Assembly: GCF_025643595.1 (NCBI RefSeq)
Contig: NZ_CP102826.1
Location: forward strand, 3,100,001-3,164,000
DNA from: Saccharopolyspora rosea
GTDB lineage: Bacteria; Actinomycetota; Actinomycetes; Mycobacteriales; Pseudonocardiaceae
DNA length: 64,000 bases
Direction: 5' to 3'
The notes beneath the pieces are model-generated. The model was not told the DNA's origin, made no database searches, and was given only the letters and a program-made list of their open reading frames with translations. The translations under genes and the position numbers were made by a program. Positions 49,727 to 58,673 of this stretch are shown piece by piece (position 1 is the stretch's first letter; the number at the start of each line of letters is the position of its first letter).

Positions 49727-51129
49727 GCGGTCTGCACGAACTCGTGGCGCGCTCGGCGCGCCGGATGCCCGACGCGCCCGCCGTGCACCACGGGGACGTG
49801 ACCGCCAGCTACCGGGAACTCGACGCGCTCGCCGACCGCCTCGCCGCGGCGCTGCTGCGCTCCGGCGTCGCGGCGGGCGACCGGGTGGTGCTGTGGGTGG
49901 ACAAGAGCGTCGAGGCGGTGGCGCTCACCCAGGCCGCCCTGCGGATCGGCGCGGTCTACGTCCCGGTGGCTCCGGCGAACCCGTCGGCGCGGGTCCGGCG
50001 CATCGCCGCCGACTGCACCGCCGCGCTGGTCGTCAGCGATCACCCGGAGCCGGGCGCCACCGGCCTTGAACAGCTGGCGGCCGCCGCACCGGCCGGCGCC
50101 CGCGTGCCCGTCCGCGACAGCGCGGCCGACGATCCCGCCTACCTGCTCTACACCTCGGGCTCGACCGGCACCCCCAAGGGCGTCACGATCAGCCACCGCA
50201 ACGCGCTGGCGTTCGTCGAGTGGGCCGCCGCGGAAACCGCGCTGTCATCCGGTGATCGCCTGGCCAACCACGCACCGCTGAACTTCGACCTGTCGGTGTT
50301 CGACCTCTACGGCGCGTTCCACGCCGGGGCCGCGGTGGACCTGGTGCCGTCGGCGCTGGCCCACTCCCCGGCGGACCTGGTGGCGTTCCTGCACGAACGC
50401 GCGATCTCGGTGTGGTACTCGGTGCCGTCGGCCCTGCAGCTCATGGTGCGCCAGGGCGGACTGCTCGACCGGGAGCCACCGCCCGCGCTGCGGGTGTGCG
50501 CCTTCGCCGGGGAACCGTTCCCGATCGACGGGGTCCGCGCGCTGCGCGCCGCGTGGCCGAGTGCGCGGCTGTTCAACTGGTACGGCCCCACCGAGACGAA
50601 CGTGTGCACGTGCTACGAGGTCACCGACGCCGACCTGGACCGGCGGACACCGCTGCCGATCGGGACTCCCGCCGCCGGGAACCGGGTGTACCCGGACGCC
50701 GACGGCGAGATCGTCGTCGACGGGCCGACGGTGATGCTCGGCTACTGGGGCCGACCGCCGCACCAGGGGCCGTACCGCACCGGGGACCTCGGCCGCACCA
50801 CGACCTCGGGGCTGCTCGAATACGCGGGCAGGCGCGACGCGATGGTCAAGGTCCGCGGACACCGGGTGGAACCCGGCGAGGTCGAGGCGGCGCTCAACCG
50901 GCATCCGGCGGTCGCCGAATCGGCGGTCGTGGTGTCCGGTTCGGGCCTGGACTCCCGGCTGCACGCCGTCGTCGTCCCCGCTCCCGGCGTCCGGCCGGGC
51001 CTGCTGGCGCTCAAACGCCACTGCGCCGAACTCCTGCCGCCCTACCTGGTCGTCGACACCCTCCGGGTGGTGGACGAACTCCCCCGCAACGCCAACGGCA
51101 AACTCGATCGCGCCGCACTGCCTCGCTGA
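49723..51129 (+). CDS. Free-standing amino-acid adenylation enzyme (prolyl-type)
   Basis: A 468-residue stand-alone A domain, lacking condensation and carrier domains. A3 YLLYTSGSTGTPKGVTISHRNALAFVEWAA, A4 NFDLSVFDLYGAFHAG, A5 FNWYGPTETNVC, A7-A8 YRTGDLGRTTTSGLLEYAGRRDAMVKVRGHRVEPGEVE and A10 NANGKLDRAAL are present. Sequence resembles L-prolyl-AMP ligases such as PltF, RedM, CloN4. By eye the pocket reads D-L-F-Y-A-A-W-V; the known prolyl type is D-L-L-Y-L-A-L-V. Substrate may be proline or a relative. GTG overlaps the preceding stop. Confidence 0.85.
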   Translation: MSGLHELVARSARRMPDAPAVHHGDVTASYRELDALADRLAAALLRSGVAAGDRVVLWVDKSVEAVALTQAALRIGAVYVPVAPANPSARVRRIAADCTAALVVSDHPEPGATGLEQLAAAAPAGARVPVRDSAADDPAYLLYTSGSTGTPKGVTISHRNALAFVEWAAAETALSSGDRLANHAPLNFDLSVFDLYGAFHAGAAVDLVPSALAHSPADLVAFLHERAISVWYSVPSALQLMVRQGGLLDREPPPALRVCAFAGEPFPIDGVRALRAAWPSARLFNWYGPTETNVCTCYEVTDADLDRRTPLPIGTPAAGNRVYPDADGEIVVDGPTVMLGYWGRPPHQGPYRTGDLGRTTTSGLLEYAGRRDAMVKVRGHRVEPGEVEAALNRHPAVAESAVVVSGSGLDSRLHAVVVPAPGVRPGLLALKRHCAELLPPYLVVDTLRVVDELPRNANGKLDRAALPR

Positions 51130-51493
51130 AAGCGGTTCTGCCGCAACGCGAAACCGTCGTCGGCCGCAGAGCCGGTTCGACGGCGCGCGCAGGGCTACCC
51201 GGTCGACCGGTGGGACGGCGGGCGAGTTCGGACCGCGACCGGCGGGATTGCTCGGCCGGGCGGGGGGTTCCGCAACGGTCCACTGCGGACTGCCGAGGAG
51301 CGGCCCGATCGCTCGGTGCTCCACTCCACTGCGCCGGAAGGCCCGCCATTCTGGCGATTTGCACGCGTTTTCACGCCGAAGCCGCGTTCGTTCGTGTGAT
51401 CTGGTTCTCACTCAGCCGGCCTATCGGTATTGATGAGCTGCGCTGATAGCGTTGCCGACCAACTGGGGCAGCGTGAACAGCTGGGGGAAGAGC
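51130..51493. other. Intergenic region with SARP promoter
   Basis: About 360 bases between the last RiPP gene and the regulator. No gene is seen. TAGCGT at 51447-51452 is a likely -10 of the regulator transcript, as the same hexamer appears at 24826 and, inverted, at 61084. The region becomes AT-richer toward 51400. Confidence 0.5.
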
Positions 51494-53350
51494 GTGCGAA
51501 GCGTGTCCTTTGGAATACTGGGTCCGCTGGAAGTCGTCGGCGACGGAAAATCCGTGAAAATCGGGAACAATCGTCAGCGCGTGATTCTGGCGATGCTCGT
51601 CGTGAACCCGAACAGGACGGTGTCCACCCGTCAGCTGGTGAACGCCGTGTGGAGTGACGATCCGCCGAAAACCGCGGTGGAGCAGGTCCAGACGTGCGTG
51701 TGGCGGCTGCGCAAATCCTTCGACGCCGTTTTTCCGGGGCGGCGCCTGATCGAGACCACCGCATCCGGTTACTCGCTGCGGCTCGGCGAATCGACTGTCG
51801 ACACCGAGGAGTTCGACGAGCGCGTGCGAGAGGCGAAAAGCATGGCCGGCAGCGGCGAGCACGACGCCGCGGCACGCCGTTTCCGCGAGGCGTTGGATCT
51901 GTTCCGCGGACCGGTGCTCGCAGAGATCGGCAGTCCGCTCGTGCGCGCCGTCGCCGCGAAATGGGAGGAACGCCGACTCGTCGTCCACGAGGAGTGCCTC
52001 GAATCCGAACTCGCCTCCGGTCGGCACTCCGAAGTCGTCGACGAACTGACCGCACTGGTCAACGAACACCCGTTGCGCGAGGTGCTGCGCGGCCAGCTCA
52101 TGCTCGCCCCCTACCGCTGCGGTCGCCAGGCCGACGCGCTGGGCGTGTTCCGCGAGGGGCGCGACATCATGATCTGGCAACTCGGCATCGAACCCGGTCA
52201 ACGCCTCCAGGAACTGCACGGCGCGATCCTCAAGGCGCGGGTCGGGCCGGCAGCGGTCACCTCGGCCCGACCGGTGCCCGCCCAACTCCCCGCCGACCTC
52301 CCCGATTTCGTCGAACGCCCCGAGTACACCTCCACAATCCAACGGTGGATGACAGCGGAGGACGGCCGGGGAGCGCCGCGCGTCTGCGGTCTGCTGGGCA
52401 GGTGCGGTGCCGGCAAGAGCGCCTTGGCCATCCACGTCGCGCACCGGATCCGCGACCGGTACCCGGACGGCCAGCTCTACGCCGACCTCGGCGCCGGAGC
52501 ACCCCGCGCCGGCGAGACGCACGCCGTGCTGCGGGGTTTCCTCCGAGCGCTCGGCGAGCCCGACTCCCGCATTCCCCGGTCCGAACAGGAGTGCCTGGCG
52601 CTGTTCCGGACGATCGTCGCCGATCGCCGGGTGCTCGTGGTGCTCGACGACGTCGCCGACTCGGCGCAGGCGCGGACGCTGTCACCCACCGGGCCGGACA
52701 CGGGCCTGCTCGTGACCAGCGGTCGCGCCCTCGCCGACCTGCCGGGGACGAACCCGGTGACGGTCGACCCGCTGAGCGAAGAACAGGCGCTCGAACTGCT
52801 GTCCCGCATCACCGGTCGGCAGCGGGTGCGCACCGATCCGGGAGCGGCGCGGCGGATCGTCGTGGCCGCGGGACTGCTGCCGCTGGCCATCAGGGCGGTC
52901 GGTGCGCGACTGGTCGCCCGTCCGCACGTCGCTCTGGCCGACGCGGCGCGGCGGATCGAGATCTCCCGCAGCCTGCTCGACGAGTTCGCCCACGGCGAGC
53001 TGGACGTGCGGACGCGCCTCGGGCGGTACGCGCACCGACTGCCTCCGGTGGCGCGGGACGTGTGGTTCGCCCAGGGGCTGTGCGCCGCCGAGGACGCCAC
53101 GGCGGATTTCGCGGCGTTCGTCTGCGACATCCCGGTTCCCGAGGCGCAGCGCTGGCTGGACTACCTGGCGGATCGCCACCTGGTGGAGGTCGTCGGGGTG
53201 GACGAGACCGGTGACCTGCGCTACCGGATGGACACCATCGTCGGCGCCTGGGTGCGTGAGGCGGCGCGCGAGGAGATGTCCGCCGCCGCCCGCACCCGAG
53301 CGCTCGAACGCTCCGCGCAGTACCCGGTCGGCGGGACGAGGTGCGAGTAG
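51494..53350 (+). CDS. Large SARP/AfsR-type transcriptional activator
   Basis: A 618-residue regulator. N-terminal OmpR-like winged helix (about 1-90: SFGILGPLEVVGDGKSVKIGNNRQRVILAMLVVNPNRTVSTRQLVNAVW), bacterial transcriptional activation domain (about 95-250: GSGEHDAAARRFREALDLFRGP..., GRQADALGVFREGRDIMIWQLGIEPGQRLQELHGAIL), and an NB-ARC ATPase part starting VCGLLGRCGAGKSALA (about residue 300). The TPR part of AfsR is absent or very short. GTG at 51494 follows GGGGGAAG; GTG at 51503 is possible. SARPs activate secondary-metabolite operons by binding heptamer repeats with 11-bp spacing. Confidence 0.9.
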   Translation: MRSVSFGILGPLEVVGDGKSVKIGNNRQRVILAMLVVNPNRTVSTRQLVNAVWSDDPPKTAVEQVQTCVWRLRKSFDAVFPGRRLIETTASGYSLRLGESTVDTEEFDERVREAKSMAGSGEHDAAARRFREALDLFRGPVLAEIGSPLVRAVAAKWEERRLVVHEECLESELASGRHSEVVDELTALVNEHPLREVLRGQLMLAPYRCGRQADALGVFREGRDIMIWQLGIEPGQRLQELHGAILKARVGPAAVTSARPVPAQLPADLPDFVERPEYTSTIQRWMTAEDGRGAPRVCGLLGRCGAGKSALAIHVAHRIRDRYPDGQLYADLGAGAPRAGETHAVLRGFLRALGEPDSRIPRSEQECLALFRTIVADRRVLVVLDDVADSAQARTLSPTGPDTGLLVTSGRALADLPGTNPVTVDPLSEEQALELLSRITGRQRVRTDPGAARRIVVAAGLLPLAIRAVGARLVARPHVALADAARRIEISRSLLDEFAHGELDVRTRLGRYAHRLPPVARDVWFAQGLCAAEDATADFAAFVCDIPVPEAQRWLDYLADRHLVEVVGVDETGDLRYRMDTIVGAWVREAAREEMSAAARTRALERSAQYPVGGTRCE

Positions 53351-53460
53351 GCGATCCCGTCCCCGCCGGGTTCCGGCGCCTGTTCCCCGAGCGGCGCGAG
53401 CAGCTTCCCCTTCCGGTGAGCGGTCCCGCAACCGGCACCGCCGCGCAGCCGAAGCGCTCC

Positions 53461-54201
53461 CTACGCCGCTGCTCCACCGTCCACATTGATCGTCGTGCCG
53501 GTGATGTTGGCGCCACCATCGCTGACCAGGAACGCCACCGTCGCCGCCACCTCCTCGGGCGTCCCGTAGCGTTTGAGCGCGGTGAGCGCCTTCTCACCCT
53601 CGGCGACGTCGCCGTCCGCGGGGTTCATGTCGGTGTCGGTGGAACCCGGTTGCACCAGCGTGACCGAGATACCGCGCTCGCCCAGGTCCCGCGCCAGGCC
53701 CTTGGTCAACCCGACCAGTGCGCTCTTGGTCATCGCGTAGACGCTGAGCCCCGGTTCGGGAGTGCGCTCGGCGAAGATGCTGCCGATGGTGACGATCCGC
53801 CCGCCGTGCGGCAGGTGGCCGGCGGCGGCCTGGGCCGCGATGAACGGTGCCTTGACGTGCACCCCGATCGTCCGCTCCAGCTCCTCCAACGACACGTCCT
53901 CGACGTGGCGGAACGAGAAGAGACCGGCGTTGTTGACCAGGATGTCGAGCCGACCGAGTTCGGACACCGTTCGCTGCACCGCGGCTCGCACCGCGTCGAC
54001 GTCTCCGCTGTCGGCGCGGATCGCGAGAGCTCGGCGCCCGGCGGACTCGACCCCGCGGACCACCGACCGCGCGCGTTCCTCGGCCAGCACGTAGGTGAAG
54101 GCGACGTCGGCACCGTCGGCGGCCAGCCGGGCGACGGTCGCGGCACCGATACCGCGGCTGCCGCCGGTGACCAGCGCGACCTTGCCATCCAGTTCGGACA
54201 T
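53461..54201 (-). CDS. SDR-family oxidoreductase
   Basis: A 246-residue classical short-chain dehydrogenase. NAD(P) loop ALVTGGSRGIGAATVARLAADGA, NAGLF, catalytic Ser in IVTIGSIFAE and the pair YAMTKSALVG. Relatives are FabG-like 3-oxoacyl reductases. ATG at 54201 follows GGAGGGA at a good distance; the longer frame from 54291 has no conserved residues. Last gene of the leftward cluster, 37 bases from the P450. Confidence 0.88.
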   Translation of the reverse strand: MSELDGKVALVTGGSRGIGAATVARLAADGADVAFTYVLAEERARSVVRGVESAGRRALAIRADSGDVDAVRAAVQRTVSELGRLDILVNNAGLFSFRHVEDVSLEELERTIGVHVKAPFIAAQAAAGHLPHGGRIVTIGSIFAERTPEPGLSVYAMTKSALVGLTKGLARDLGERGISVTLVQPGSTDTDMNPADGDVAEGEKALTALKRYGTPEEVAATVAFLVSDGGANITGTTINVDGGAAA

Positions 54202-54238
54202 GATTCCCTCCAGCACTTCGAAGTGGGCGACTGCCGGG

Positions 54239-55576
54239 TCAGCGGCGCCGCCCGTGGTGCGCGATACCGGTGACGGTGCAGGTCGCACCATCGGCGGGGG
54301 CCATGAAAATCCCCTGTTGGCGGGCGGGCGGGATCCCGGCCGTGGACTCCAGGTCCACTGCGGACAGCACCAGGGCGAGGATGATCTTCATCTCCTCCCT
54401 GGCGTAGCCACGTCCGACGCACATCCGGTCGCCTCCGCCGAACGGCGCCCACGCGTAGGGATCGGCCGATGAGCCGAGGAAGCGCAGCGGGTCGAAGACG
54501 TCGGGCCGCTCGAAGAGCTCCGGGCGGCGTTGCAGGAGATGAGCGCAGTGCACCAGGATGGTCCCGGCGGGCAGCAGGTGGTCGGCGACGACCAGCGGTC
54601 CGGTCACCATGCGCACGCCGTTGATCGCCGACACCGGGTGCAGCCGCAACGCCTCGGAGACCACCGCGTCCAGGCAGCGCAGACCGGCGAACGTCTCCGG
54701 CGTCATCGGACGCGACCGGAACTCCGGGCCGAGTTCCTCGACGACCGCCGCCCGCACGTCCGCGTCGTCGAGGATGTGCAGGAAGACCCACGCCAACGTG
54801 TTGGCGGTCGTGGAGAAGCCGGTGAACAGCAACCCGAAGACCTCGTCCGCCACCACCTCCCGGTGGATGTCGGAGGATCCCGCCGCGGCGCTGCGGAGCA
54901 ACCCTTCGAGCACGTCACCACCGCCGTCGCAACGCATCGGGTAGCCGTCGAGCCGCTGCTCGACGAACTCGCGGATCGACGACTCGGCCGAGCGCACCTG
55001 CTGCTCGGAACTCGCCGCGTTCTCCAGCGCCGGCAGCAGGGCCGCCAACTGCCTGCGGTCCGCGACGTCGAGGTTGCCGCAGACGACGTCCACGATGCTC
55101 TCCGCGGTGATCTCCTGCAACGCGCGCAGGAGCGAGAACGGACGTCCCACCGGCCACAGCGCCAGGTTGCGCTCCACGGCGCTCCGGATCGTGTCGACGT
55201 AGTCGCGCCTGCCGCTGAACGACGGCTGGACCAGGGAACGCCGACGGCGGTGCGCCACGCCGTCGATGTACGAGACGGAACCGTCCACGGTGCCGAAGAA
55301 GATGCTGTTCGCCAACGCACCGCTCACCGCGCCGTCCTCGGCGCCGTACATCGTGCGGATCTGTTCGGGCGTGGTCAGGAAGACCCAGGCGCCGTTGTTC
55401 GGGATGTCGACGAACTTCTCGTTGCCGAGTTTGCCCAGCTGCAGCGTGAAGGCGTCGCCGTACCGCTCGTGCAGCTCCTCGACGTATCCGAACGGGTCCT
55501 CGGCGAAGCGCCGGGACTGCTCCTCGGCCGGGTCGCCCGGTCCGGGAGGCAGCGTTTCGACGCGGGTGGGGTTCAT
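54239..55576 (-). CDS. Cytochrome P450
   Basis: A 445-residue P450 without membrane anchor. I-helix LLFTGFSTTANTLAWVF (about 245-262; the usual AGxxT reads TGFST), ExxR SEALRLHP (about 300), and haem loop FGGGDRMCVGRGYAREEMKII (Cys in RMCVG). Cluster-bound P450s of this size hydroxylate or couple aromatic scaffolds. ATG overlaps the decarboxylase stop (ATGA), so translation is coupled. Redox partner not in the cluster. Confidence 0.9.
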   Translation of the reverse strand: MNPTRVETLPPGPGDPAEEQSRRFAEDPFGYVEELHERYGDAFTLQLGKLGNEKFVDIPNNGAWVFLTTPEQIRTMYGAEDGAVSGALANSIFFGTVDGSVSYIDGVAHRRRRSLVQPSFSGRRDYVDTIRSAVERNLALWPVGRPFSLLRALQEITAESIVDVVCGNLDVADRRQLAALLPALENAASSEQQVRSAESSIREFVEQRLDGYPMRCDGGGDVLEGLLRSAAAGSSDIHREVVADEVFGLLFTGFSTTANTLAWVFLHILDDADVRAAVVEELGPEFRSRPMTPETFAGLRCLDAVVSEALRLHPVSAINGVRMVTGPLVVADHLLPAGTILVHCAHLLQRRPELFERPDVFDPLRFLGSSADPYAWAPFGGGDRMCVGRGYAREEMKIILALVLSAVDLESTAGIPPARQQGIFMAPADGATCTVTGIAHHGRRR

Positions 55577-56403
55577 GTCCGACCACGCTCCTCGTTGATC
55601 CTGTCGATCGACCACGTCACATCGGCCAGGAAGCGGTCGATGACCGCCCTGTCGGTCTGCGGCTGCAGAACGCAGGCGCGCACGACCGTTCCGGCGTCGG
55701 GGAGACGGCTGGTGGAGACGTGGACGTGCCCTCGCGAGCACACCAGCTCGCAGAGCCGTTCGGTCCAGACGTCCGCGCCGTCGAGCCTGAAGTTGACCAC
55801 CGGCAGGTGCGGGGTGTCCCTGGGCATCACCTGCACATCTCCGATCGCGCGCAGCCGCTCGGCGAGTTCGTCGGCGAGGTCGAGCACCGCGTCCAGCTCG
55901 GCTTCGAACGCGCGGATCCCGTGGAGCTTGATGGGCAGCCAGGCGCCCAGCCCGCGGATCTCACGGGTGAGTTCCGGACCGTAGTCGCACAGGTCCACCC
56001 TGGCGTCGTCCTGACCGAGTTCGGGGATGTACTCGGCGCCCGGGACCTCGAACGCCCGGCGCAGCGTCGCCTGGTCGCGGACCAGCAGCGCCGACGTGCC
56101 GTGCGGCAGGAACAACGACTTGTGCGCGTCCACCGAGACGGAGTCGGCCTCTTCGATGCCCGCGAGCATCTCCCGTCCCCTGCGGGTGATCCGGAAGAAC
56201 CCGCCGAAGCAGCCGTCCACGTGCGCCCAGACGCCCTGCTCGCGGCACAGCCGGACGATCGAGGGCAGGTCGTCGATCGCCCCGGAGTTCGTCGTTCCAG
56301 CGGTGGCCACCGCGCACCCGGGTACGAGTCCGGCTCGCCGATCGTCCTCGATGCGGCGGCGCAGGTCGTCGACGTCGATGGTGTCGTCCGGCCGGGTCCG
56401 CAC
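55573..56403 (-). CDS. PLP-dependent decarboxylase, C-terminal part
   Basis: In the frame ending at 55573 lies the C-terminal two thirds of an aromatic-L-amino-acid decarboxylase (group II). AGTTNSGAIDDLPSIVRLCREQGVWAHVDGCFGGFF is the PLP-binding start, SVSVDAHKSLFLPHGTSALLV holds the Schiff-base lysine, and VNFRLDGADVWTERLCELV the end. Its N-terminal third is found just upstream in another frame (see 55961-58477). A one-base shift near 56430 separates the parts. Thus a single fused protein of about 970 residues would be made if the shift is a sequencing error or a recoding event. Confidence 0.85.
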   Translation of the reverse strand: MRTRPDDTIDVDDLRRRIEDDRRAGLVPGCAVATAGTTNSGAIDDLPSIVRLCREQGVWAHVDGCFGGFFRITRRGREMLAGIEEADSVSVDAHKSLFLPHGTSALLVRDQATLRRAFEVPGAEYIPELGQDDARVDLCDYGPELTREIRGLGAWLPIKLHGIRAFEAELDAVLDLADELAERLRAIGDVQVMPRDTPHLPVVNFRLDGADVWTERLCELVCSRGHVHVSTSRLPDAGTVVRACVLQPQTDRAVIDRFLADVTWSIDRINEERGRT

Positions 56404-58477
56404 CGCGCACGCGGCGTCGCGGCACGCCGACGATGCGAGCCGCCTTCTCCACCGAGAAGTGCCCCGCCGCGGACACGTACACCGTGGCCTCGGACCGCCG
56501 CTCGCCCGCGCTGTGGTCGAGCGCGCAGTGCAGCGCCATGAGGTTCGCCAGCGACCCGCCCGTGGTCAGGTAGCCGAACGAGCCCTCGCCGTAACCCAGC
56601 ATCGTGCAGAACCACCGGATCACGGTGCTCTCGATGTGGGCGAACCCCGGCGTCGCTGCCCAGACCGCCACGAATCTGTTGAGCACGCGCCCGATGAAGT
56701 CGCCCAGCGAGGACTGCAGGAGGCCGCCGGACGGGATGTGCGACAGGAATCCGGGGTGGGAGTGCACCATGCCGCTGGTGGAGGCGGCGTCGAAGATCTC
56801 GGAGAGGAGGAACTCCAGCTCGGTTCCGTTCTCGGGCAGTTCCCCGCGTCCCGGGGGTGCCTCGCCGTCCGGTGCGGGCCCGGCGCGGCCGGGTTCCGCC
56901 GGGTACGACGCGGGGTACTTCCCGGAAGCCAGGTCGTCCTGGTACCGCAGCACCCGGTCCACGACCGCGTGCACCATGTCCTTGCGCGCTCGCGGGTTCA
57001 GCGCCAGGCCGCGCGATGCCGGTGCCGCTGCGCGTTCGGTCGCCCGAACCGGCGTTGCGCCGCGTTCGGCTTCCCACCGGTCGGCGTAGGCGGCGGCGAT
57101 CACGTCGGCTTCGGCTTCGACGTCGTGTGCCGCGCAGAGTTCGTCGAGCAGCCGCTGCTGGGCTTCGTCGCGTCGCGCCGCCTCGTCGTACGGGATGTCG
57201 GTGAAGGCGACCATCTGGTAGAGCGGTACGAACTTGTCCGGGTGGCTCAGGTGCAACCGACGTTCGAGGTCCTTGCGCGCGTGGAACGACGGGTCGTCGG
57301 TGTGCGCCGCGAGTTCGTGCAGGTTCCGCACCGACAGGTCGAGGATCGTCTTCCCCGGGCCCCGGCGTGCTTCGGAGAAGGCCGCGAGCATCCGCGCCAC
57401 CTCGGCGTCGTCGGAGAAGTCCGGGGCGTGTGCGTCGATGATGCCGAGCAGCGCGTGGACGTCCTCGAAGCTGCAGTTGATGCCCTGACCGTAGAACGGC
57501 GGCATGGTGTGCGCGGCATCGCCGACCAGCACCGCGCGCCCGCAGTGGTAGGGGAAGCAGTGCACGGTCTTCAACGCGGACGGCCGTGCGAGCTGGTCGT
57601 CGGTGATCCGGGGGAGCAGGTTCACCACGTCGGGGAAGTGCTCGGTGAGCAGATCCGACATCGCGTCCGCAGTGGACAACGCGGCGAAGCTCGGAGACCG
57701 GTCCCCGTCCGGCCGGTCCAGGGGCATGAACAGGGTCGCGGTGTAGCTGCGGTCCTGGTTCGGCTGTGCGATGAGCACGAAGTCGCCGCGCGGCCAGACG
57801 TGCAAGCCGTGCTGGTCGCTCGGTGGGGAGTCCGCCGTGCGCAGGGCTCGCCGCAACGCGTGCTCGCCGTCCGGTGCGGGCGGCAGCGCCAGTTCGACGT
57901 AGCCGTGCGGGATGTAGCGCTGTTCGACCTCCATGCGTGCCCGGGACCGGGCGGCGAGCTGGTGGCGGACGGTGCTGTTCGCGCCGTCGCAGCCGATCAC
58001 GATGTCGGCCGTGGACGTCCGGACGTCGCCGTCGCCTCCGGCGACCGCAACGGAGCCCCGGAAGGGGTCAACGGTCAGGCATTCGCGTCCGAAGAAGAAC
58101 CGCGCTCCGGCCTCGACCGCGCGGTCCAGCAGCACCTGGTGGAGTGCGTGCCGGGGGATCGAGAGCAGGTGGTGGTCGCCGTCGGTGCCGTAGGGCTGGA
58201 AGGAGATCTCGCCGTCGGCGTGGTGGATCACCCGCTGCGGAAGCGGGATCCCGGTGCCGTAGCAGAGCTCCACCAGTTCGTCGTCGAGCGTGCCCAGCCC
58301 CCGGCTGGTGAGGGTCAGGTTGAAGGAATGTCCTCTGCGGACGCCGAGGCGCGGGAATTCGCCCCTTTCGTAGACCTCGACGTCGAAGCGCCGCTTGCGC
58401 AGCTCGACGGCGACCAGGCAACCGATCGGACCGGCGCCCACCACGATCGCTTTCCGCGGACGGACCGCTGCATGCAT
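55961..58477 (-). CDS. Kynurenine-3-monooxygenase-like flavoprotein fused to decarboxylase N-terminus
   Basis: Residues 1 to about 465 are a KMO-type FAD monooxygenase: IVVGAGPIGCLVAVELRKRRFDVEVYERGEFPR, the KMO mark GHSFNLTLTSRGL, and GDAAHTMPPFYGQGINCSFEDV (second FAD motif, about 315). Without a stop the frame enters a group II PLP decarboxylase (about 490 onward: RKDMVHAVVDRVLRYQDDLASGKYPASYP, HPGFLSHIPSGGLLQSSLGDFIGRVLNRFV, GYLTTGGSLANLMALHCAL). After GHFSVEKAARIVGVP (about 56430) the frame loses coding sense and ends at 55961, while the decarboxylase continues in the other frame. ATG at 58477 is preferred over GTG 58486 because of AAGGCG spacing. Confidence 0.85.
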   Translation of the reverse strand: MHAAVRPRKAIVVGAGPIGCLVAVELRKRRFDVEVYERGEFPRLGVRRGHSFNLTLTSRGLGTLDDELVELCYGTGIPLPQRVIHHADGEISFQPYGTDGDHHLLSIPRHALHQVLLDRAVEAGARFFFGRECLTVDPFRGSVAVAGGDGDVRTSTADIVIGCDGANSTVRHQLAARSRARMEVEQRYIPHGYVELALPPAPDGEHALRRALRTADSPPSDQHGLHVWPRGDFVLIAQPNQDRSYTATLFMPLDRPDGDRSPSFAALSTADAMSDLLTEHFPDVVNLLPRITDDQLARPSALKTVHCFPYHCGRAVLVGDAAHTMPPFYGQGINCSFEDVHALLGIIDAHAPDFSDDAEVARMLAAFSEARRGPGKTILDLSVRNLHELAAHTDDPSFHARKDLERRLHLSHPDKFVPLYQMVAFTDIPYDEAARRDEAQQRLLDELCAAHDVEAEADVIAAAYADRWEAERGATPVRATERAAAPASRGLALNPRARKDMVHAVVDRVLRYQDDLASGKYPASYPAEPGRAGPAPDGEAPPGRGELPENGTELEFLLSEIFDAASTSGMVHSHPGFLSHIPSGGLLQSSLGDFIGRVLNRFVAVWAATPGFAHIESTVIRWFCTMLGYGEGSFGYLTTGGSLANLMALHCALDHSAGERRSEATVYVSAAGHFSVEKAARIVGVPRRRVRGADPAGRHHRRRRPAPPHRGRSASRTRTRVRGGHRWNDELRGDRRPALDRPAVPRAGRLGARGRLLRRVLPDHPQGTGDARGHRRGRLRLGGRAQVVVPAARHVGAAGPRPGDAAPGVRGPGRRVHPRTRSGRRQGGPVRLRSGTHP

Positions 58478-58673
58478 TGCTGCCACGCCTTCCCTTCCCG
58501 TGGGCGCGTCGGCGCGTCTCGACAGGACGTCGCGCGCCGGAACGCATCGGACGAGTGCTGAGCCGGTCGCCCAGCACTGCTCCGCCGCGCCCGGCGACTG
58601 CTCGCCCGGCTGCCGCCTTCCCGGTGCGGCAGGGTTCGGCCCGGGCCACGGCGCAGCGCGGGGCGCCGACGGA

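Noticed and set aside
56027..58561. 844-codon plus-strand frame opposite the KMO-decarboxylase gene
   Set aside because: Shadow frame; the minus strand has the FAD and PLP motifs.
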